Part shown: piece by piece, positions 16,927-26,408 of the stretch | Numbering within the stretch: position 1 is the first letter of the stretch | Layout: each line of letters starts with the position of its first letter | From: Bradyrhizobium sp. CSA112 | GTDB taxonomy: Bacteria; Pseudomonadota; Alphaproteobacteria; Rhizobiales; Xanthobacteraceae | DNA length: 64,000 nt | Assembly: GCF_029051645.1 (NCBI RefSeq) | Contig: NZ_JAACFS010000034.1 | Coordinates: 1 to 64,000, forward strand | Direction of reading: 5' to 3' | The notes under the pieces: model-generated | What the model was told of the DNA's origin: nothing | Databases searched by the model: none | The model's input: only the letters and a program-made list of their open reading frames with translations | Translations under genes and position numbers: made by a program

Positions 16927-17969
16927 CATCGATGGCTCTGGCTGCAACGCTGTTTGGCCCGGAAGATCTGCGCATGGTCGAGCGGCCGCTCGATCCGCTG
17001 GTCGCGGGCATGGTGCGCATCCGCTTCGGCGCGGGCGGCATCTGTGGCTCCGACATGCATTACTATCGTCATGCTCGAACCGGCGATTTCGTCGTGACCT
17101 CGCCGCTGGTGCTCGGCCACGAAATCGCGGGCGAGGTGGTCGAAATCGCAGGTTCCGCGCCCGGCGTAAAAGTCGGCGATCGCGTCGCCGTCAACCCGTC
17201 GCGCTGGTGCGGCCATTGCAAGCCGTGCCGCGAGAACCGGCCCAATCTCTGCGAGAACATCTTCTTCATGGGTTCCGCCTCGAAGACCCCGCATATGCAG
17301 GGCGGCTTTGCGTCTTACTTCGACGCCATCCCGGCGCAATGCGTGAAGATTCCCGACCAAGTGACGTATCAGGCGGCGGCGCTCGCCGAGCCGCTCGCGG
17401 TGTGCCTGCATGCCGTCGCGCGCGCCGGTGACGTCACCGGCAAGCGCGCGGTGCTGTTCGGCGCCGGCCCGATTGGCTTGTTGACTATGCTGGCGGCCCA
17501 GCGCGCAGGAATTGCTGAGACGACCGTCGTCGACATCGCGGCGGCGCCGCTGGCGTTTGCCAAAAAGCTCGGCGCCAACCATGTCGTCGATATCTCCGGC
17601 AGCGAAGAGGCGCTGAAGGCCGAGGCTGCGGCACGTCCGTTCGACGTTGCGTTCGAAGTATCTGGAACGGCCGCTGGCCTTGCCAGCGCCATCGGCGTCG
17701 TCAGGCGCGGCGGCGTCGTGGTTCAGGTCGGCAACCTGCCGGGCGGGCAGATTCCGGTGCCGGCGAATGCGGTGATGGCCAAGGAAATCGATCTTCGCGG
17801 CTCGTTCCGCTTCGGCACGGAATTCTTTACCGCGGTCGAATTGATCGCCGATGGCAGCGTCGACGTGCTGTCGCTGGTAACGGCGCAACGGCCACTCGCG
17901 GTCGCACCCGATGCGGTGCGGCTGGCGCTCGACCGTTCGCAGAGCGTCAAGGTCGTGCTGACGGCTTGA
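16923..17969 (+). CDS. Zinc-dependent L-idonate 5-dehydrogenase-like alcohol dehydrogenase
   Basis: This 348-residue MDR-family enzyme has catalytic zinc ligands in GGICGSDMHYY (near residue 39) and GHEIAGEVVE. Structural-zinc cysteines lie in CGHCKPCRENRPNLC (about 98-112), and the NAD fold is VLFGAGPIGLLTMLAA. It most resembles L-idonate/sorbitol dehydrogenases. Lying between the TRAP permease and mannonate dehydratase, it probably oxidises a hexonate to 5-keto-D-gluconate or a similar keto acid. The precise sugar acid is inference. Confidence 0.85.
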   Translation: MTSMALAATLFGPEDLRMVERPLDPLVAGMVRIRFGAGGICGSDMHYYRHARTGDFVVTSPLVLGHEIAGEVVEIAGSAPGVKVGDRVAVNPSRWCGHCKPCRENRPNLCENIFFMGSASKTPHMQGGFASYFDAIPAQCVKIPDQVTYQAAALAEPLAVCLHAVARAGDVTGKRAVLFGAGPIGLLTMLAAQRAGIAETTVVDIAAAPLAFAKKLGANHVVDISGSEEALKAEAAARPFDVAFEVSGTAAGLASAIGVVRRGGVVVQVGNLPGGQIPVPANAVMAKEIDLRGSFRFGTEFFTAVELIADGSVDVLSLVTAQRPLAVAPDAVRLALDRSQSVKVVLTA

Positions 17970-17973
17970 TTAT

Positions 17974-18010
17974 GAGCGTGACGACAATTCTTCGAATCGT
18001 CATCACGCTC
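17974..18010 (+). terminator. Hairpin with T-rich tail after the dehydrogenase
   Basis: The arms gagcgtgacgac and gtcatcacgctc pair over 12 positions with one G-T. They are followed by tgtctttttgttt. The hairpin lies five bases after the dehydrogenase stop. It probably attenuates read-through into uxuA. Confidence 0.7.
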
Positions 18011-18023
18011 TGTCTTTTTGTTT

Positions 18024-18072
18024 GAGCATGATCTTTTCGGAAAACCGGATTCCACTTTTCCGGATCATGCTC
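18024..18072. repeat. Dispersed 49-base palindromic repeat ('gagcatgatc' type)
   Basis: The arms gagcatgatc and gatcatgctc flank a second imperfect pair around ttttcggaaaaccgg and ccacttttccgg. This palindrome is a common intergenic element of Bradyrhizobium and relatives. It ends 20 bases before the uxuA start. Confidence 0.8.
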
Positions 18073-18092
18073 TAGATTTCAGGAGATCGCCC

Positions 18093-19286
18093 ATGATGCT
18101 GCAGGGATGGCGGTGGTACGGGCCCAATGACCCCGTATCGCTCGACGATATCCGTCAGGCCGGCGCGACCGACGTGGTGACGGCGCTGCATCAGGTGCCG
18201 ATCGGCGAAGCCTGGACCCGTGCGGCTGTCGAAGAGCGCAAGAACCTGATCGAGAACAGCCAGCCCGGCCGCTCGCCGCTGACCTGGTCGGTGGTGGAAT
18301 CGATTCCGATCCCCGACGACGTCAAGCGGCTCGGGGGTGGCGGGACGCGCTCGATCGAAGCGTGGATCGCGAGCCTGGAGGCGGTGGCTGCCGCCGGCAT
18401 CAAGATCATCTGCTATAATTTCATGCCTGTGGTCGATTGGTGCCGCACCGATCTGGAATGGGAGCTGCCGAACGGCGCCAAGGCGATGCGCTTCGACCAG
18501 GAACGGTTCGCGGCATTTGATCTGCATGTCCTGCAGCGGCCGGAAGCGCCGGCCGAATATTCCGAGGCCGCGCAGCGCCGCGCCAAAGAGGTCTATTCGC
18601 GGATGACGCAGGCCGATATCGATGTCCTCGTCACCAATATTGCCAGCGCGCTGCCGGGCTCCACGACTGATCCGCTGACGATCCCGCAGTTCCGCGACCG
18701 CTTGCAGCAATATCGCGGCATTGATTCCAAGGTGCTGCGGCAGCACCTCAGCGAATTTCTCGCGCGCGTAACGCCGGTCGCCGAATCCCTCGGCGTGACG
18801 CTGACGTTGCACCCGGACGATCCGCCGCGCCCGCTGTTCGGCCTGCCGCGCATCGCCTCGTCGGCGGAGGATTATCAGGCGCTGTTCGATGCGGTCCCAT
18901 CGAAGGCCAACGGCATCTGCTTCTGCACCGGCTCGCTCGGCGTGCGCGCGGAGAACAATCTGCCGGCAATGGCCAAGCGCTTCGCGCCGCGGATCGGATT
19001 TGCCCATTTGCGGGCGACCAAGCGCGAAGCCGACGGCCTGTCGTTTTTTGAATCCGATCATCTCGACGGCGACGTCGACATGATCGCGGTGCTCAAGGCG
19101 CTGCTTGCCGAGAACCGCAAGCGTTCGTCGAGCCATCAGATCGTGTTCCGGCCCGATCATGGCCATCGCATGCTCGACGATCTCGCGGAAACCAAGCGCA
19201 CCAATCCCGGCTATACCGCAATCGGCCGGCTGCGAGGGCTCGCCGAACTACGCGGCGCCATCCGCGCCATCGAACACGCCGGGTAG
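18093..19286 (+). CDS. uxuA: Mannonate dehydratase
   Basis: This 397-residue TIM-barrel enzyme dehydrates D-mannonate to 2-keto-3-deoxy-D-gluconate. Family landmarks are GWRWYGPNDPVSL at the start, VESIPIPDDVK, the conserved YNFMPVVDW, LTLHPDDPPRP, CFCTGSLG, IGFAHLR and late FRPDHGH. These contain the metal-binding Cys/His/Asp residues. ATG 18093 follows aggag and gives the usual family length. It completes fructuronate to KDG with UxuB; a KDG kinase is not in the window. Confidence 0.95.
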   Translation: MMLQGWRWYGPNDPVSLDDIRQAGATDVVTALHQVPIGEAWTRAAVEERKNLIENSQPGRSPLTWSVVESIPIPDDVKRLGGGGTRSIEAWIASLEAVAAAGIKIICYNFMPVVDWCRTDLEWELPNGAKAMRFDQERFAAFDLHVLQRPEAPAEYSEAAQRRAKEVYSRMTQADIDVLVTNIASALPGSTTDPLTIPQFRDRLQQYRGIDSKVLRQHLSEFLARVTPVAESLGVTLTLHPDDPPRPLFGLPRIASSAEDYQALFDAVPSKANGICFCTGSLGVRAENNLPAMAKRFAPRIGFAHLRATKREADGLSFFESDHLDGDVDMIAVLKALLAENRKRSSSHQIVFRPDHGHRMLDDLAETKRTNPGYTAIGRLRGLAELRGAIRAIEHAG

Positions 19287-19309
19287 GGCGGGAAGTGCTG
19301 CGAGTAGGG

Positions 19310-19331
19310 CCCCATTCTACTTTGCATGGGG
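19310..19331. terminator. Probable terminator between convergent uxuA and ABC genes
   Basis: A 6-base stem, ccccat/atgggg, with a 10-base loop is followed by ttgtttt on the plus strand. The site lies in the 90-base gap between two convergent operons. Confidence 0.5.
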
Positions 19332-19376
19332 TTGTTTTCGCAATATTGTGCCTGGGCCTTCCCAACCCGCTCTGGC

Positions 19377-20456
19377 TCAGCCCGGCACCCGCGCCGCCTT
19401 GGCGGCCTCGAAGGCCGCCAGTCGCTCGGCGAATTTGCCGTTGGCGAGGCCGGCCCGCGCGATGATCGTGGGGATGGGCAGCGTCTCGAAAAAATGACAG
19501 GCCACGCGGTGGCCGGGCGCCGCCTCGCGCAGCGTCGGCTCCTCGGCCGAGCAGCGTGCCTGCGCATGCGGGCAGCGGGTGTGGAAGCGGCAGCCGGTCG
19601 GCGGCCTGAACGGGCTCGGCACGTCGCCCTGCAGCATGACCCGTTTGGTGCGCAAGGCAGGATCAGGTTTTGGGATCGCCGCCAGCAGCGCCTGGGTATA
19701 CGGGTGCAACGGCCGGTCGTAGAGCGTTTTCTTGTCCGCGATCTCGACCAGCTTGCCCAAATACATCACCGCGACGCGGTCGCTGATGTGCTTCACCACG
19801 GCAAGATCATGGGCGATGAACAGATAGGAGAGGCCGAAGCGCTGCTGTAGATTCTGCAGGAGGTTGACGATCTGCGCCTGGATCGAAACGTCCAGCGCCG
19901 ACACCGGCTCGTCGCAGACGATCAGGTCGGGATTGGCGGCCAGCGCACGGGCAATGCCGATGCGCTGCCGTTGCCCGCCCGAGAACTGGTGCGGATAGCG
20001 CCTGGCATGTTCGGGCAGCAGGCCGACGATTTCCAGGAGCTCGCGGCCGCGCGCCTCGCGCGATGCGTCGTCGCCGATCTCGTGGACCCGCAGCGGCTCG
20101 GCCAGGATCTCGCCGACCGTCATGCGCGGATTGAGGGAGGCGTAGGGATCCTGGAAGATGATCTGCATGTGCCGGCGCATCCGGCGCAGCGAATCCTTGT
20201 CGAGGTTTGCGATCTCCTGGCCCTTGAAACGCACCGAGCCTGACGTCGGGTCCATCAAACGCAATATCAGACGTCCGGTGGTCGACTTGCCACAGCCGGA
20301 TTCGCCGACCAGCGCCAGCGTCTCGCCGCGGGCGATCTCGAAGCTCACATCTTCGACGGCGCGCACGAGCCCGATCACCTTGCGGCGGATGAGCCCGCGC
20401 GTGACCGCAAAATGCTTGACCAGGCGGTCGACCTGAAGGACCGGGGCATCGCTCAT
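19377..20456 (-). CDS. Oligopeptide-type ABC transporter ATP-binding protein (DppF/OppF type)
   Basis: This 359-residue ATPase has Walker A GESGCGKST, signature QFSGGQRQRIGIARAL and Walker B LIVCDEPVSALDVS. It has the C-terminal oligopeptide-ABC extension with the iron-sulfur-type cysteines CRFHTRCPHAQARC. ATG 20456 overlaps the stop of the partner ATPase (ATGA). It is the last gene of a six-gene operon. Confidence 0.93.
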   Translation of the reverse strand: MSDAPVLQVDRLVKHFAVTRGLIRRKVIGLVRAVEDVSFEIARGETLALVGESGCGKSTTGRLILRLMDPTSGSVRFKGQEIANLDKDSLRRMRRHMQIIFQDPYASLNPRMTVGEILAEPLRVHEIGDDASREARGRELLEIVGLLPEHARRYPHQFSGGQRQRIGIARALAANPDLIVCDEPVSALDVSIQAQIVNLLQNLQQRFGLSYLFIAHDLAVVKHISDRVAVMYLGKLVEIADKKTLYDRPLHPYTQALLAAIPKPDPALRTKRVMLQGDVPSPFRPPTGCRFHTRCPHAQARCSAEEPTLREAAPGHRVACHFFETLPIPTIIARAGLANGKFAERLAAFEAAKAARVPG

Positions 20457-21433
20457 GACGTCACCTCGACCGGCGCTTTCCAGCACGCCACTTGGTGACC
20501 AGGCGCAATATCGCGCAGCGGCGGCGGATCAAGCCTGCAGCGCTGGTCCGCGAACGGACAGCGCGGCGCGAACCGACAGCCTGCCGGTTGGTTGTTCGGA
20601 CTGGGCACCGTGCCTTCGATGGTGGCGAGGCGCTTGCGGTCGACGTCGATGCGCGGGATCGAGCCGAGCAGGCCGATCGTGTAGGGATGCTGCGGGTCGG
20701 CGAACAGGTCGTTGACGTCGGCGCTCTCGACGATGCGGCCGGCATACATCACCAGCACCTGGTCGGCGACCTCGGCGATGACACCGAGATCATGGGTGAT
20801 GATCAGGATGGCCATGCCGAGCCGCTGCTGCAGGTCGCTCAGGAGGTCGAGGATCTGGGCCTGAATGGTGACGTCGAGCGCCGTCGTCGGTTCGTCGGCG
20901 ATCAGCAGCGCCGGCTCGCAACTCAGCGCCATCGCAATCATGACGCGCTGGCGCATGCCGCCCGACATGTTGTGCGGATAGTCATCGATGCGCTGCGCCG
21001 GCGAGGGAATCCGCACCAGCTCGAGCATTTCGATCGCGCGCGCCTTGGCGGCGCGCGGCGACATCGTGGTGTGGGCCAGGATCGCCTCGACGATCTGCTG
21101 GCCCACGGTGTGGACCGGGTTGAGCGAAGTCATCGGCTCCTGGAAGATCATCGACATCTTGCCGCCGCGCAGCCTGCGGCGCTCATCGGTCGAAAGCCGC
21201 AGCACGTCGCGGTTGCCGAACAGCACCGCCTCGGCCTCGACCTTGCCCGGCGGGCTCGGCACCAGGCCCATCACCGACAGCGACGTCACGCTCTTGCCAC
21301 AGCCGGACTCGCCGACCAGGCCGATCGTGCGTCCCCGGGGAACGCTGAAGCTGATGCCGTCAACGGCGCGGAACAGTCCGCGATCCGTCGCGAAGTGGGT
21401 CTTCAGGCCGCGAACCTCGAGAAGATTGTCCAT
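20453..21433 (-). CDS. Oligopeptide-type ABC transporter ATP-binding protein (DppD/OppD type)
   Basis: This 326-residue ATPase has Walker A GESGCGKSVTSL, signature NMSGGMRQRVMIAMAL and Walker B LLIADEPTTALDVT. The oligopeptide-ABC C-terminal extension carries CRFAPRCPFADQRC. The MDNLLEVRGL start gives family length and overlaps the binding-protein stop by one base. The frame is open much further upstream but only as a shadow of the preceding gene. Confidence 0.93.
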   Translation of the reverse strand: MDNLLEVRGLKTHFATDRGLFRAVDGISFSVPRGRTIGLVGESGCGKSVTSLSVMGLVPSPPGKVEAEAVLFGNRDVLRLSTDERRRLRGGKMSMIFQEPMTSLNPVHTVGQQIVEAILAHTTMSPRAAKARAIEMLELVRIPSPAQRIDDYPHNMSGGMRQRVMIAMALSCEPALLIADEPTTALDVTIQAQILDLLSDLQQRLGMAILIITHDLGVIAEVADQVLVMYAGRIVESADVNDLFADPQHPYTIGLLGSIPRIDVDRKRLATIEGTVPSPNNQPAGCRFAPRCPFADQRCRLDPPPLRDIAPGHQVACWKAPVEVTS

Positions 21434-23004
21434 TAGAACGAGTAATCCAGGCCCTTGTAGAAGGTGTTCTGATAGAGCATGTGCGGCCGCACATCCTTCA
21501 GCTTCTTCGAACTCGTCGTGTACATGGCGACGTTCATCACCGGCATCCACAGATGCTCGTTCATGACCTTCTCCTGCACGCGCGCGTAGTTGAGCGCGCG
21601 CTCGGCGTCGGTCAACGCGGCGCGGCCGGCGCGCAGCCACTCGTCCGTCTCGTCGTCCTTCCAGTTCATGCGATTGGGAGTCGGAACGTTCTTCGAGTTG
21701 AAATAGATGTTCATCAGCTCGCCCGCCGACAGATAGGGCACCGTCACGGTCCACAGCTCGTAGTCCTGCTTGCCCATCTCGGCAGGCGCAATCGTGGAGT
21801 CGAAGCCCACGATCTTCCAGTCGACGCCGATCTTGCGCATGTAGCCTTGAATGGCTTCGGAGACGCGCGGGAAGTAGGTGACCTGCGTGAACAGCACACG
21901 GGGTGCCAGCTTGACGCCGTCCTTCTCACGGATGCCGTCGGCCCCGACCTTCCAGCCGGCTTCGTCCAAAAGCTTCTTGGCGCGTTCGACGTCTTCCTTG
22001 ATGACGCCCTTGGTTTTCTCGGCGAAGTCGAGCGCCTTGGGATCGACGAAGGTGAGCGCCGGCTCGGCGTTGCCCAGCATGACGCCCTTCACGATGTCGG
22101 CGCGGTTGATGGCGATGTTCATCGCCTCGCGCACGCGCTTATCCGCAACCATCGGGCGCGTGATCTTGTAGCCGTAATACATGAGCTGGAAGTTCGGCTT
22201 GGCTTCCTGGACGGTCAGGTTGGGCGCAGCCTTGACCTGCTGGATGAACTGCAGCGGAACCTGGTGGGTGAGGTCGAACTGACCGCCCATGATGGCGGCG
22301 ACGCGGCTGGCGTCCTCCGGCACGATCTTGATGCTGAGTTTTTCGAATTTCACGGGTCCCTTGTTCTTGTACATTGACGGGCCCCATTTGTAGGCGTCGT
22401 GGCGCTTCAGCACGATTTCCGTGCGCGGCTGCCAGCTCTCGAAGCACCACGGTCCGGTGCCGTCGATTCCCTTGATGCCGTAGTCTTTGCCCAGCGTCTC
22501 GACGCTCTCCTTGTTGTGGATCGCGTTGGTATACATGGTGAGCTGCAGCAGCAGTTCGGAGTAGGGTTCGTTGAGTTCGTACTCGACGGTATAAGGATCG
22601 GGCGCGCGTAGCTCCTTGATGTCGCCGGCGCGCCAATGGTAGGGCGCCTTGGTTTCGGGGTCCTTCAGCCGCTTGAAGCTGTAGATGACGTCGGCGGCGG
22701 TGAACTTCTTGCCGCTGCAGAACGTGACGTCGTCGCGCAGCTTGAAGGTATAGGTTCTGCCGTCCTCGCTGATCGTCCACGACTTGGCGAGGTAGGGGAT
22801 CGCCGTCTTGCCGTCCCAGTCGAGCGCCACCAGCGTATCCTGGAACATGTTGACGATATCCGACGTCGGCGACCAGGTCGTGCGCTGGCCGTCGTAATGC
22901 GGCGCGTCCAGCGACTTCATCACCCGCAAGGTCTGCGCCTCGGCAGCCGAGCACATTCCGGCCGCTCCCAGCAGCGCCACAACGCCCGTCAAAATGCTGC
23001 GCAT
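21433..23004 (-). CDS. ABC transporter substrate-binding protein, family 5, copy 1
   Basis: This 523-residue periplasmic protein has a signal peptide (MRSILTGVVALLGAAGMCSA). The SBP_bac_5 landmarks are LAKSWTISEDGRTYTFKLRD and YSFKRLKDP. It is closely similar along its whole length to the next upstream gene (23021-24589), by eye about three residues in four, so the two are a tandem duplication. Family 5 proteins bind peptides, opines, nickel complexes or sugars; the ligand is unknown. Confidence 0.92.
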   Translation of the reverse strand: MRSILTGVVALLGAAGMCSAAEAQTLRVMKSLDAPHYDGQRTTWSPTSDIVNMFQDTLVALDWDGKTAIPYLAKSWTISEDGRTYTFKLRDDVTFCSGKKFTAADVIYSFKRLKDPETKAPYHWRAGDIKELRAPDPYTVEYELNEPYSELLLQLTMYTNAIHNKESVETLGKDYGIKGIDGTGPWCFESWQPRTEIVLKRHDAYKWGPSMYKNKGPVKFEKLSIKIVPEDASRVAAIMGGQFDLTHQVPLQFIQQVKAAPNLTVQEAKPNFQLMYYGYKITRPMVADKRVREAMNIAINRADIVKGVMLGNAEPALTFVDPKALDFAEKTKGVIKEDVERAKKLLDEAGWKVGADGIREKDGVKLAPRVLFTQVTYFPRVSEAIQGYMRKIGVDWKIVGFDSTIAPAEMGKQDYELWTVTVPYLSAGELMNIYFNSKNVPTPNRMNWKDDETDEWLRAGRAALTDAERALNYARVQEKVMNEHLWMPVMNVAMYTTSSKKLKDVRPHMLYQNTFYKGLDYSF

Positions 23005-23020
23005 CGTGTTCTCTCCCTTG

Positions 23021-24589
23021 TTATTTCTGGCGCGACACGTCCAGCCCCTTGTAGAAGGTGTTCTGGTAGATCATGTGCGGCCTGGCATCGGTGATCTTCT
23101 TGTTGGCCACCTGGTTCATGTTGATGTTGAGCACCGGCATCCAGAGGTGTTCGCGCATCACCTTTTGCTGCACCATCGCGTAATATTTGATGCGCTCGGC
23201 CTCGGTCAGCGCCGAGCGGCCCTGTTTGAGCCACTCGTCGGTCTCGGCATCCTTCCAGTTCATCCGGTTGGGGGTCGGGATGTTGCGCGAGTCGAAGTAG
23301 ATGTTCATGAGGTCGCCGGCCGACAAATAAGGCACCGTCACCGACCAGATTTCATAATCTTGTTCGGCCATCTTGGCCGAGGCGATCGTGGAGTCCCAGG
23401 GCTGGAGCTGCCACTGCACGCCGATGCGGCGCAGGTAGCCCTGGATCGCTTCGGCGACGCGCGGTGTATTGCCGGCCTGGGTGTAGTAGACCTTGGGCTG
23501 CAGCTTGATGCCGTCCTTCTCACGGACGCCGTCGCTGCCCATCTTCCAGCCGGCTTCATCGAGCAGCGACTTTGCGCGTTCGATGTCCTCCTTCACGATT
23601 CCCTTGGTGTTGGCGTCGAAATCCAGCGCGTCGGAATCGACGATGGTGAAAGCCGGATCGGCATTGCCGAGCAGGACGCCCTTGGCGATCTCCGCGCGGT
23701 TGATGGCGATGCTCATCGCCTCGCGCACGCGCCGGTCCAAGACCATCGGCCGTGTCGTCTTGAAGCCGAAATAGAGCAGTTGGAAGTTCGGCTTCGCTTC
23801 GGTGACATTCAGCATCGGCGCAGTCCTGGCCTGGGCGATGAACTGCGGCGGGAATTGATGGGTGATATCGAACTGCCCGGCCATCATCGCCGCGACGCGG
23901 CTGGACTCCTCGGGCATGATCTTGACGCTGAGCTTTTCGAATTTTACCGGGCCCTTGTTCTTGTACATCGAGGGGCCCCATCGGTAGGCGTCGTGGCGCT
24001 TGAGCACGATTTCGGTGCGCGGCTGCCAGCTCTCGAAACACCAGGGTCCGGTGCCGTCGGCGCCCTTGATGCCGTAATCCTTGCCCAGCGCCTCGACGCT
24101 CTCCTTGTTGTGGATGACGTTGGTGAACATGGTGAGCTGCAGCAGCAGTTCGGAGTAGGGCTCGTCGAGCTCATATTCGACGGTGTAGGGATCAGTCGCG
24201 CGCAGCTCCTTGATGTTGCCAGCGCGCCAGGCATAGGGCGCCTTGATCGCGGGATCCTTGAGCCGCTTGAAGCTGTAGACGACGTCATCGGCGGTGAATT
24301 TCTTGCCGCTGCAGAACGACACATCGTCGCGCAGCTTGAACGTATAGGTCCTGCCGTCCTCGCTGATCGTCCATGATTTGGCGAGATAGGGAACCGGCGT
24401 CCGGCCGTCCCAGTCGAGCGCTACCAGCGTGTCCTGGAACATGTTGACGATATCGGAGGTCGGCCCCCAGGTGGTGCGCTGCGCATCGTAATGCGGCGCG
24501 TCGATTCCCTTCATCAGGTTGAGCGTCTGGGCCGATGCCGGACCCGCGATGCCCAATGCCAATGACACTCCCAATGCGATCCTGATCAT
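23021..24589 (-). CDS. ABC transporter substrate-binding protein, family 5, copy 2
   Basis: This 522-residue protein has a signal peptide (MIRIALGVSLALGIAGPASA) and the same SBP_bac_5 architecture as copy 1. The ATG overlaps the permease stop (ATGA), which fixes the start. Differences from copy 1 cluster in the second lobe (for example TQAGNTPRVAEAI against TQVTYFPRVSEAI), where ligand specificity could differ. The two copies are separated by 16 bases. Confidence 0.92.
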   Translation of the reverse strand: MIRIALGVSLALGIAGPASAQTLNLMKGIDAPHYDAQRTTWGPTSDIVNMFQDTLVALDWDGRTPVPYLAKSWTISEDGRTYTFKLRDDVSFCSGKKFTADDVVYSFKRLKDPAIKAPYAWRAGNIKELRATDPYTVEYELDEPYSELLLQLTMFTNVIHNKESVEALGKDYGIKGADGTGPWCFESWQPRTEIVLKRHDAYRWGPSMYKNKGPVKFEKLSVKIMPEESSRVAAMMAGQFDITHQFPPQFIAQARTAPMLNVTEAKPNFQLLYFGFKTTRPMVLDRRVREAMSIAINRAEIAKGVLLGNADPAFTIVDSDALDFDANTKGIVKEDIERAKSLLDEAGWKMGSDGVREKDGIKLQPKVYYTQAGNTPRVAEAIQGYLRRIGVQWQLQPWDSTIASAKMAEQDYEIWSVTVPYLSAGDLMNIYFDSRNIPTPNRMNWKDAETDEWLKQGRSALTEAERIKYYAMVQQKVMREHLWMPVLNINMNQVANKKITDARPHMIYQNTFYKGLDVSRQK

Positions 24590-25473
24590 GTCTGTAACCT
24601 CGGATCGAGGACGTCGCGGAATGCGTCGCCCAGAAGGTTGGCGGCCAGCACGATCACGAAGATGGCACAGCTTGGGATCGTCGCGATGTGCGGCGCCATG
24701 AACAGGAAGTCGCGCCCCTGTGCCGCCATCATGCCGAGCTCGGCGGTGGGCGGCTGCGCGCCCATGCCGAGGAAGCCGAGAGCGGCGCCGATCAGGATGA
24801 TCTGGCCGAAGCGCAGCGTCAGGAACACGAAGATCGTCGAAATGCAGTTGAGCGTCAGGTAGCGCCAGATCAGTTCGCCGTCGGATACGCCGACAGCGCG
24901 CCCGGCCTCCATGAACTCCTGGCCCATCACGCCGATCGCTGCGCCCCGCGCGACCCGCGCGACGTCGGGCACGGTGGCGACGACGAGCGCAATCACCACG
25001 GCCGTCAGCCCGGCGCCGAAGATCGCAGCGACCGCCAGCCCGATCAGGATCGCGGGAAAGGCGAGCATCACGTCGACCAGCCGCATGATCCAGCCGTCCA
25101 GCCGCCGATAGTAGGCAGCGAGGATGCCGAGAACGCCGCCGATGAAACCGCCGACGATCACGCCGACCAGCCCGAGCATGAGCGTGTTGCGTGTGCCGTA
25201 GATGACGCGGGTTAAGATGTCGCGGCCTGTGTTGTCGGTGCCGAACCAGTGCTCGGCATCGGGTGGCTGCATCACCTTGGTAAGGTCGGTGAAGTAGGGA
25301 TCGTACGGCGTGATCCATGGCGCAAACAGCGCTGCGAACACGATCACCGTGAGCACCAGCCCGGCTGTGGCCGCCACGCGGTCGCGCGCCAGGCGGCGCA
25401 GCACCCCGGCACGGGCAAACGCGGCGATTTCGCGCTCCTGTGCAAAGCCTTGCTCGAGAGCCTCGACGGTCAT
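24586..25473 (-). CDS. Oligopeptide-type ABC transporter permease (DppC type)
   Basis: This 295-residue membrane protein begins MTVEALEQG, with the ATG overlapping the dppB-like stop. It has a first membrane segment, AGLVLTVIVFAALFAPWI, then HWFGTDNTGRDILTRVIYGTR, typical of DppC. The EAA loop, EFMEAGRAVGVSDGELIWRY, contacts the ATPases. Confidence 0.93.
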   Translation of the reverse strand: MTVEALEQGFAQEREIAAFARAGVLRRLARDRVAATAGLVLTVIVFAALFAPWITPYDPYFTDLTKVMQPPDAEHWFGTDNTGRDILTRVIYGTRNTLMLGLVGVIVGGFIGGVLGILAAYYRRLDGWIMRLVDVMLAFPAILIGLAVAAIFGAGLTAVVIALVVATVPDVARVARGAAIGVMGQEFMEAGRAVGVSDGELIWRYLTLNCISTIFVFLTLRFGQIILIGAALGFLGMGAQPPTAELGMMAAQGRDFLFMAPHIATIPSCAIFVIVLAANLLGDAFRDVLDPRLQT

Positions 25474-26408
25474 CTGCGCTGCACCCTCGGATCGAGATAG
25501 ACGTAGAGCACATCGACCAGCAGGTTGATCGACAGAAAGGCGACGGCGAGGATCATGATCGCGCCCTGCGCGGTCGGAAAATCGCTGGAGACGATGGCAC
25601 CGACCGCGAGCCGGCCGACGCCGGGCCACGAGAACATGGTTTCAGTGACCACGGCGCCGCCAAGCAGGAACGCCGCCTGCAGCCCGATCAGGGTGACGAC
25701 GGGGATCATGGCGTTACGCAGCGCGTGGTGGATGATCACGACCGACTCACGCAATCCCTTGGCGCGCGCCGTGCGCACGAAATCGGCGCCGAGCACTTCG
25801 AGAACGGCGGTGCGCGTCAACCGCGCGATCGGGCCGATCAGTACTGCGCCCAAGGTCAATGCCGGCAGGATCAGGCTTGGTAATCCGCCGTCCCATACCG
25901 GGCCGGTGCGGCCGGTGAACGGCAGCAGTGCCCACTTGAACCCGACATACTGGATCAGGATCAGGCCGATGAAAAACACCGGCATCGATACGCCTGCGAC
26001 CGAGCAGGCCATGATGACGCGATCGGCGAGGCGGCCGCGATTGACTGCCGCCAGCGTGCCCAGCGCGAGCCCGCTCGGCACTGCGATCAGCATCGCGCCC
26101 AGCATCAACTCGATCGTAGGCCCGATGGTCATCGCCAGTTCCTCGCTCACCATCCGATTGGAAATGATGGAGCGGCCGAGATCGCCACGCAGCACACGCA
26201 GGATGTATTCGAAGAACTGGATCGGAATGGATCTGTCGAGGCCGAGTTCCTGGCGGATCGCGGCGATGGTCTCGGCCTTGGCATCAGGTCCCGCGATGAT
26301 CATCGCCGGATCGGCGGGCACGACCTGCAACAGACAAAAGCAGAGGAAGAGAACCCCGAGCAAGGCGGGGAACGAAATCAGCAGACGATGGACGATCTGT
26401 TGTCCCAT
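25470..26408 (-). CDS. Oligopeptide-type ABC transporter permease (DppB type)
   Basis: This 312-residue membrane protein is the first gene of the operon. It begins MGQQIVHRLLISFPALLGVL and has the EAA loop DFVRTARAKGLRESVVIIHH. The DppB-specific end ALLGGAVVTETMFSWPGVGR is seen in the form FLLGGAVVTETMFSWPG. The order is permease, permease, two binding proteins, two ATPases. Confidence 0.93.
   Translation of the reverse strand: MGQQIVHRLLISFPALLGVLFLCFCLLQVVPADPAMIIAGPDAKAETIAAIRQELGLDRSIPIQFFEYILRVLRGDLGRSIISNRMVSEELAMTIGPTIELMLGAMLIAVPSGLALGTLAAVNRGRLADRVIMACSVAGVSMPVFFIGLILIQYVGFKWALLPFTGRTGPVWDGGLPSLILPALTLGAVLIGPIARLTRTAVLEVLGADFVRTARAKGLRESVVIIHHALRNAMIPVVTLIGLQAAFLLGGAVVTETMFSWPGVGRLAVGAIVSSDFPTAQGAIMILAVAFLSINLLVDVLYVYLDPRVQRR

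Noticed and set aside
23021..25513. A single 830-residue protein reading through the second binding protein and upstream sequence
   Set aside because: The first 300 codons are an out-of-frame shadow of the DppC-type permease. The true start at 24589 begins a signal peptide and overlaps the permease stop.
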